A stretch of 64,000 nt of DNA from an uncultured Eubacteriales bacterium (GTDB lineage: Bacteria > Bacillota > Clostridia > Christensenellales > Borkfalkiaceae). Positions within the stretch are counted from its first letter, which is position 1. The number at the start of each line of letters is the position of its first letter. Positions 58,899 through 64,000 of this stretch are shown here, piece by piece. The stretch lies in NCBI GenBank assembly GCA_958421945.1, contig CATZMZ010000008.1, positions 30,618 to 94,617 on the forward strand, in the 5' to 3' direction. The notes beneath the pieces are model-generated. The model was not told where the DNA came from. It saw nothing but the letters and a program-made list of their open reading frames with translations, and ran no database searches. A program made the position numbers and the translations under genes.

Positions 58899-59855
58899 TT
58901 ATTTTCTGTTTTGAAAAAGATTAATTCTTTCATCAATAATTTCGCCGTTTTCGATTATTAATGCATCGCCTAAAACTGTGCCGATATTTTCATGTATAAG
59001 TTCTTCAATATATGGCGCGATTATTTCAGAATTGTTCTTTGTAAATGTTTTGAAATATAGCGCAGGGGTGTGATCAACCACATAGTGTAATACACCATCA
59101 ACTACATACGTAGGGCTTTCTATCGTTGTGGGGACACTTGTTTCTATTCCTCCGTTTTTATCGCAACTCACGTCGATTATCATCGAACATTTCTTCATTC
59201 GTTTTAAATCTGTCCGATATATAATGTGATCGCTTCGCGTAACGTCCCATAAAACGCAATTTACTATAACGTCGTACTCACCAATTTCATCTCTTAATAA
59301 TTTTTCTGTATGCCGATCATATTGCATTACGTCCGCTCCAAGCATATTAAGAGCTTTAATAGCCCCACGCGCAGTATTTCCCCGTCCGATTACAGCCACC
59401 TTTGTTTCATAGGGCATACAACCGTAGCACCGAAATGCATGCAATACAGCAGCCTCTCCAGCTAATTCATTATTTCGCCAAAAAACATGACGTTCTCTGT
59501 CGAACATATCTTCCCAAGCATATGCCGTTAAATGCCCGCTTATGAGTTTGTCCGTAATATCCCTGTTTTGAACGGCATGAATCCACCCAAAAACAATTTG
59601 ATTATGTAATGATGATAAATATTCGGCATCGCCGATTTTAGGATCGCAAATAATATCTTTTTTCAGTACTTCCTCACGCGTAACTATATTTGCGCCTGTG
59701 GCAATATACTCATCGTCCGAAAAGCCCAAAACTTCTCCATATCCTTTTTCAAAAAACAACTTATCGGCATTATGCATTTTCATCACATCATGCGGAACCA
59801 TAGCTCTTCTGTTTTCGTTCTCTTTTTTACTTATTGGAAATCCGACTGTTTTCAT
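58899..59855 (-). CDS. N5-(carboxyethyl)ornithine synthase-like enzyme (alanine-dehydrogenase family)
   Basis: The known family member reductively joins pyruvate to the side-chain amine of ornithine or lysine. At 318 residues this one matches: KTVGFPISKKENENRRAMVP at the start, the Rossmann motif AVIGRGNTARGAIKAL near residue 165, and DVSCDKNGGIETSVPTT. GGGGGAG precedes the ATG, which lies inside the end of the ATP-grasp gene (29-base overlap). Inside a capsule operon it probably makes a carboxyethyl-amino acid to be attached to sugar; alanopine-like and carboxyethyl-lysine substituents are known in bacterial O-antigens. Confidence 0.8.
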   Translation of the reverse strand: MKTVGFPISKKENENRRAMVPHDVMKMHNADKLFFEKGYGEVLGFSDDEYIATGANIVTREEVLKKDIICDPKIGDAEYLSSLHNQIVFGWIHAVQNRDITDKLISGHLTAYAWEDMFDRERHVFWRNNELAGEAAVLHAFRCYGCMPYETKVAVIGRGNTARGAIKALNMLGADVMQYDRHTEKLLRDEIGEYDVIVNCVLWDVTRSDHIIYRTDLKRMKKCSMIIDVSCDKNGGIETSVPTTIESPTYVVDGVLHYVVDHTPALYFKTFTKNNSEIIAPYIEELIHENIGTVLGDALIIENGEIIDERINLFQNRK

Positions 59856-60789
59856 TGCGCTCCCCCAAAGTTATTAAATTACCAAAGTAGTTATCTGTTT
59901 CTTTTAGTATATTCGCATCAAACCCCGAATCGGGGAAAAAAGTATACTCGCCAAAGAAAATGTGATTATTAACATTGTAAAGATCAATTCTTACAAACGG
60001 CATTCCTTTAGATAACCGCGCCGCAAGGTCAAACATTGCTTCAATGTTGCTCGGCTTATCAATTGTAAAACCTTCAGGCGCGTTTTTCCCTCTGATGTTG
60101 TATCGCAACAAATTCCAATCACGATCAAAAAAATAAAACTTCGTGTGTCCGGTATTCCTTTCCAGACACAACATCACGCAATCCACTTTCCCGTTAAAAC
60201 AGAAAAACTTATAATCTCTTAACTCTCCAGTTTCATGATCTTCCATATATTTCTCTGCGATAATTTTGCGCGGAACATCTTTATACGTCCATTCTCTGCC
60301 TGTCAAATAGTAATCCTGTTGCAACCCTTTTGCCAAATTTTTTCGAATTGCTTTTATCTGATTCTCCGTTAATTTGCTTTTATCTTTACAAATATACATG
60401 CCAAGCCCGGAATTATGGTTACATTTTAAAACAAATCGATTCGGCAACTTGTCAAAGTTGATATCTTCCGCCTTATCCCATACACCGAGCAGAGGTATAA
60501 GATACTCTTCGCCTAATTTCTCTTTTATGTATTCCCGTACCTTATATTTATCTACCATCATGGTATATTCAGGCTTCCGATCATACAATTTCAACCATTG
60601 CAACTTTTCATTGAATGTTTGAGGATTAGACAAATCAAGAGAATACCCTAACATCGCATAAAACTTTTTTTCAAGATATTCCCTATCCGACAATTTATCA
60701 TACTTCCCTTTGCCGGCATCAATTAAAAAACGATAGTTCTTATCGGCTATATACTTTTTTAAAGCTTTTGCATACTTTAAAACTTTCAC
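59827..60789 (-). CDS. TupA-family ATP-grasp amide ligase
   Basis: A 320-residue ATP-grasp protein with LSNPQTFNEKLQWLKLYDR (family N-terminal motif), RFVLKCNHNSGLGMYI (nucleotide loop), EKYMEDHETGELRDYKFFCFNG and the metal-binding VRIDLYNVNNHIFFGEYTF. TupA of Bacillus makes teichuronopeptide, a polymer combining glucuronate and amino acids. Coupled translation with the carboxyethyl-amino-acid synthase suggests that this ligase forms an amide between uronate and that product. The start is a GTG within the polymerase gene end. Confidence 0.85.
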   Translation of the reverse strand: MKVLKYAKALKKYIADKNYRFLIDAGKGKYDKLSDREYLEKKFYAMLGYSLDLSNPQTFNEKLQWLKLYDRKPEYTMMVDKYKVREYIKEKLGEEYLIPLLGVWDKAEDINFDKLPNRFVLKCNHNSGLGMYICKDKSKLTENQIKAIRKNLAKGLQQDYYLTGREWTYKDVPRKIIAEKYMEDHETGELRDYKFFCFNGKVDCVMLCLERNTGHTKFYFFDRDWNLLRYNIRGKNAPEGFTIDKPSNIEAMFDLAARLSKGMPFVRIDLYNVNNHIFFGEYTFFPDSGFDANILKETDNYFGNLITLGERNENSRISNK

Positions 60790-61999
60790 TTTGTTCTACC
60801 CTCGCTTTCTTTTTCAAATTTTCAATATTTACAAAATGTATCATTAAATAGAAATTCTGACATTTCGAATAATAACTAACATTTCCATAATCCAACGCCA
60901 ACATAATCAAAAGCCATATCGCAAAAAACATTGCCTGTTTTTTATCCGCTTTTCTATACTTCCATAGGTTATAAAACAGATATGCATACATTGCATAATA
61001 AAAAACAAACGCAAAAATACCGCCGCACGACAGTAACTCTACAAAATTATTATGTAAATATGTTTTTCGTCCAAAATACTGTAAAGTGATAAAATATGAA
61101 TTAGATATCCCTATGCCGCCGATCGGATGCTCGATAAATTCTCTCCACCCTGCTTCAATCATTTGTTCTCTGATTAAAGCGGAATGATCAACTTCTCCTT
61201 TACCCAAGAAAGAATTAAGTAATTCTTCCATTCTTTCTTTGATTCCGGAAAAAATTTCCAACTGCAAAAGACAGTAAACAAGAATAAATGCAATAACACA
61301 CCCCAAAATCGTCTTGGCTACTTTTTTAATTGTGGATTCGTTTTGATTTTTAACAATAAATGCAGAAAACACTCCGACAATTAAAAAAAGAAGAGCTTTT
61401 CTACTCTGCGTTGCACCAATCACTATGAATACCGGGATTAAAAAGAAACAAGTCCACCTGTTTCTTTTTTCAAGAAATTCGTTTGCCTGTATCATAACAG
61501 ATAATGCACAACATATGGCTATTGAATTTATGTTTGCAAACTCATTATCGACACGCAACGAACTGTCACTCCCTGCTTTCATCAATTCATCTACGCCATA
61601 AAACATCAAAGCATAAATTGCAACTATATATCCCGCCCACATCAATATCCGCAAAAGCCTTGAAACGTCTTTCTCTTTAACAAAATATAAATAAACAATA
61701 TATGCACAGAGAAAGGTACGAATTAACGTGCGCGTCATTGTTATCGTGCTATCCGGTGATTTTGCCCATAACGCCGTCAAAAACACATAAAAAATGAAGA
61801 CAACGTTCAGAAGAACATATGCATCTAAACGAAAAACGGCCTTACCGTTTCGTTCCAGTAATCCTAAAATATAAATTGCTAAAGAAGCCGCCAAAAAAGC
61901 ATACTTTCCCCATGCATATCCCTCGAATAATATAAACACGGAAAACAAAAATACCGCTATAACATTTATTAAATTGTGCAAAAACTTTTGTTGTGTCAT
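60740..61999 (-). CDS. O-antigen/capsule polymerase (Wzy/WaaL-like)
   Basis: A 419-residue protein with about 11 membrane helices and the O-antigen polymerase/ligase loop: RTLIRTFLCAYIVYL early and HPIGGIGISNSYFIT with YLHNNFVELLSCGG late. It should link flipped repeat units outside the membrane. Its end overlaps the ATP-grasp gene by 50 bases and its start overlaps the glycosyltransferase gene by 4. Confidence 0.87.
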   Translation of the reverse strand: MTQQKFLHNLINVIAVFLFSVFILFEGYAWGKYAFLAASLAIYILGLLERNGKAVFRLDAYVLLNVVFIFYVFLTALWAKSPDSTITMTRTLIRTFLCAYIVYLYFVKEKDVSRLLRILMWAGYIVAIYALMFYGVDELMKAGSDSSLRVDNEFANINSIAICCALSVMIQANEFLEKRNRWTCFFLIPVFIVIGATQSRKALLFLIVGVFSAFIVKNQNESTIKKVAKTILGCVIAFILVYCLLQLEIFSGIKERMEELLNSFLGKGEVDHSALIREQMIEAGWREFIEHPIGGIGISNSYFITLQYFGRKTYLHNNFVELLSCGGIFAFVFYYAMYAYLFYNLWKYRKADKKQAMFFAIWLLIMLALDYGNVSYYSKCQNFYLMIHFVNIENLKKKARVEQSESFKVCKSFKKVYSR

Positions 62000-63126
62000 A
62001 TCTTTTTAACCGCCAACATCTCTTTTTCTCCAAATACCAACCGTATAAATTCCTTGCTGACACTTTCAATATCATATCCGTTTTCAATCATGATTTTCTT
62101 TGTTTTCATACGGGTATCCGAAATCATGTTTAAGGCTGTTTCCGCCCAATCTTTCGGGGCTTTTAGCGGCATATATCGAACTAAACCTGTAACATCTGCT
62201 TCCTTCGTAATTGTATCAGCAATCAGACAAGGCAATCCGGTTGCTTGAGCCTCTATCACCGTATTTGGCATTCCCTCATAAAATGACGGGAAAACAAACA
62301 CATCCATCGCAGAAAGTAGAGTGGGAATATCCGAGCGAACGCCAGTGAATAGAACACTGTCATCAAGGTTTAATGCCTTGATTTTTTCTTTTATTTTATC
62401 CTCTAATTCACCTTTTCCAACCAACATCAAAACCGTTTCATGATTTTGCCTATGTATTTCATTAAAGACATCCAACAAAAAAGAATGATTTTTTTGTTTC
62501 GAAAACCTGCCGACGTGTCCGATAATTTTTACATTATCGCCGATAGAAAACTCTTTTCTTATATTATTTCTTGCTTGTTCATCAAATTGATAAACATTAA
62601 GATCTAAGGCATTATGAAGAATATTGATATCGCCACACCGATAAGCTTTTTTACCGAACGTATACTTCGCTGCTAGATCGGAAGGCGCAATTTTTACATC
62701 GACATATTTACTATATAAAAGCTTTCCTAAAACATGTGCTACTATTGCTTTTATAGATTTTCCGTCGTTTGAATTCGAGGAGCGGGCTGAACAAATTCCC
62801 GCTCCGGATTTTTTAGCAATCTTTAAATCCATAAATCCCATTGCAGACGAAGTGATACGCAACACATACTTATAGTTACCCGACTTTACGCAATCCGACA
62901 ATCCGTTTTTAAATAATTTTATCGATTGAGACTTTGCCGGTATTCTATAGATTTTTCCACCCAGTTCCTTTATCTCGTTCTCATAAAAGCACTCGTTTTG
63001 CTCGTTGATACAAAAATCCATTTGATATTTTGAGCGGTCTATAGAACGATACATTTTCATCAAAAACGTTTCTGCTCCGCCGGCATTCATGTTACCAATA
63101 ATACACAATAATCTTTTTTCACACAT
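61996..63126 (-). CDS. GT4-family glycosyltransferase
   Basis: A 376-residue GT-B enzyme: IGNMNAGGAETFLMKMYR at the N terminus, IGHVGRFSKQKNHSFLLDVF mid-protein and the ExxxxxxxE motif in FYEGMPNTVIEAQATGLPCLI. It retains nucleotide-sugar stereochemistry. The specific sugar is unknown. It overlaps both neighbours, in keeping with a single transcript. Confidence 0.92.
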   Translation of the reverse strand: MCEKRLLCIIGNMNAGGAETFLMKMYRSIDRSKYQMDFCINEQNECFYENEIKELGGKIYRIPAKSQSIKLFKNGLSDCVKSGNYKYVLRITSSAMGFMDLKIAKKSGAGICSARSSNSNDGKSIKAIVAHVLGKLLYSKYVDVKIAPSDLAAKYTFGKKAYRCGDINILHNALDLNVYQFDEQARNNIRKEFSIGDNVKIIGHVGRFSKQKNHSFLLDVFNEIHRQNHETVLMLVGKGELEDKIKEKIKALNLDDSVLFTGVRSDIPTLLSAMDVFVFPSFYEGMPNTVIEAQATGLPCLIADTITKEADVTGLVRYMPLKAPKDWAETALNMISDTRMKTKKIMIENGYDIESVSKEFIRLVFGEKEMLAVKKI

Positions 63127-63637
63127 CGCGATACCTTAATATTTTTGCAGGAACTCCACCTACAACACAATAATCGGGGATACATTTAGTAACAACCGCA
63201 CCTGCTCCAATTATAACGCCTTTACCTATCTTTATTCCAGGCATAATCATCACTCTCCTGCCAATCCAAACGTCATCACCGATATTTACTTCTCGTTCCG
63301 TTTCCGCTCCTTGTTCAATCATCGGTATATCTGTCCTATTATGTTTATGTCCGCTTGTGTAAATTACAACTTCCGGTCCCATCATTACATTTTTCCCGAT
63401 TGTAACCGGACCGTAAATCTCGCAATTTATTCCAATACCGGAATTATCTCCAATTTTCAAAAGTGGACCAAAGACAGCATTTCGTTCTATATTGACATTT
63501 GTACCACATTCAGCAACAATCTTTTTAGCCCAAAAATTTCTGCATTTTTTTGCAAATTTTGAACGCTGGCTTATGGGTAATTTTGCACCAAAAATCCTAT
63601 ATAATATGTATAAAATCTTTTTCTTGGTTGTCCACAT
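63119..63637 (-). CDS. Hexapeptide-repeat acyltransferase (WcaF/Maa-like)
   Basis: About 172 residues, left-handed beta-helix with IGDNSGIGINCEIYGPVTIG, YTSGHKHNRTDIPM (the histidine acetyl-transfer loop) and IGDDVWIGRRVMIMPGIKIG. The ATG at 63637 after AGGGTGGAG is preferred to a start 51 bases upstream. It probably O-acetylates a capsule sugar. Confidence 0.88.
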   Translation of the reverse strand: MWTTKKKILYILYRIFGAKLPISQRSKFAKKCRNFWAKKIVAECGTNVNIERNAVFGPLLKIGDNSGIGINCEIYGPVTIGKNVMMGPEVVIYTSGHKHNRTDIPMIEQGAETEREVNIGDDVWIGRRVMIMPGIKIGKGVIIGAGAVVTKCIPDYCVVGGVPAKILRYRDV

Positions 63638-63648
63638 AGAACTCCACC

Positions 63649-63999
63649 CTAAATCAGTTTTTCTATTAAAATTTTTACAATCGAACAAGGAAGATAATAT
63701 CGACTTTTTTCTAAACAGTTCAATTTTAAGCCGGATATATATTTAGCATTGTACACGACATTTTTAAGACGCTTAATTAAATCAGCTACGTTATTAGTCT
63801 CGTAGCCTAAACCAGTAGTGCCTTCATCGATAATGTCAGAATAGCTCCCCCATTTTGAAGCAATTACGGGTATTCCCGCAGCGTAAGCATCTATAATCGT
63901 TCCGGGAATACCTTCTGTATAGAAGCGTGTCGGAAATAGCAATATAAAATAGTTTTTCAACACATCAACGCTTTTATCGTAATCCACAATGCCTCTATA
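63649..63999 (-). CDS. GT4-family glycosyltransferase, C-terminal part (5' end outside window)
   Basis: The frame stays open to the window edge. Visible are LLFPTRFYTEGIPGTIIDAYAAGIPVIASKWGS in two parts, i.e. the nucleotide-sugar-binding ExxxxxxxE region of GT-B enzymes, and IIDEGTTGLGYE. The N-terminal acceptor domain lies beyond base 64000. Confidence 0.87.
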   Translation of the reverse strand, partial: YRGIVDYDKSVDVLKNYFILLFPTRFYTEGIPGTIIDAYAAGIPVIASKWGSYSDIIDEGTTGLGYETNNVADLIKRLKNVVYNAKYISGLKLNCLEKSRYYLPCSIVKILIEKLI

Positions 64000-64000
64000 G

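Noticed and set aside
1..64000. CRISPR arrays, rRNA genes and prophage structural genes
   Set aside because: I saw no regularly spaced repeats, no rRNA conserved segments and no phage capsid, tail or lysis genes; the only mobile block is the mobilizable element.

Overview
This is a low-GC Gram-positive chromosome segment, most likely from an uncultured anaerobic member of the Clostridia. The support is AT-rich spacers with consensus SigA promoters and strong AGGAGG-type ribosome sites, oxygen-sensitive ferredoxin oxidoreductases, a SpoIVB-like sporulation protease, a Gram-positive LexA, and a clostridial-type mobilizable element with a large serine recombinase. I cannot name a genus from sequence alone.

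Layout. 1-5.2 kb: mutS (5' end cut by the window), mutL, miaA and a PLP enzyme of the YnbB type, tightly packed on +. 5.3-10 kb: lexA with an SOS-type operator, a small Cys-rich protein, then an amino-sugar set (nagA, a nagB-like isomerase and a ceramidase-fold hydrolase). 10-12.9 kb: a XerS-like tyrosine recombinase with a large inverted repeat upstream, and a PadR regulator fused to four membrane helices. Gene orientation flips here: almost all + before, almost all - after, as expected if replication forks meet near this point. 13-19.2 kb: L-rhamnose genes (GH106-like glycosidase, rhaA, class II aldolase) and lgt. 19.3-23.9 kb: tRNA-Ser(CGA), a structured non-coding patch, and a glycerol-3-phosphate-dehydrogenase-like FAD module with a divergent DeoR regulator. 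24-26.2 kb: a D,D-carboxypeptidase and a SpoIVB-type protease.

26.3-35.5 kb is the most interesting region: a minus-strand operon of sodium:solute symporter, two arylacetate-CoA ligases, indolepyruvate:ferredoxin oxidoreductase (iorAB), an ACT-domain protein, an amidohydrolase and an aminotransferase. It is preceded by a perfect-consensus promoter, a 24-codon leader peptide with eight Tyr and four Phe codons, and a terminator with a competing antiterminator arm. I read this as ribosome-mediated attenuation sensing Tyr/Phe charging. Induction by starvation implies that the operon runs anabolically: aryl-acid uptake, CoA activation, reductive carboxylation to the arylpyruvate, then transamination to Phe/Tyr.

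35.7-45.3 kb: KDG kinase and KDPG aldolase, purB, galK, leuS and a P-type cation ATPase. 45.3-50.6 kb: a decaying integrative mobilizable element. Its large serine recombinase has an in-frame stop; it also carries a relaxase overlapped for 410 nt by a coiled-coil/membrane protein gene, a MobC-like protein whose only apparent start is ATA, a hairpin-rich oriT-like region and an HTH protein. 50.7-64 kb: a minus-strand capsule/exopolysaccharide operon, cut by the window edge. It has UDP-glucose dehydrogenase, a uronate epimerase, flippase, polymerase, glycosyltransferases and acetyltransferases. It also pairs an N5-(carboxyethyl)ornithine synthase-like enzyme with a TupA-type ATP-grasp ligase, suggesting a uronic-acid polymer amidated with an opine-like amino acid.

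All assignments come from reading motifs and gene order by eye; no database search was run.
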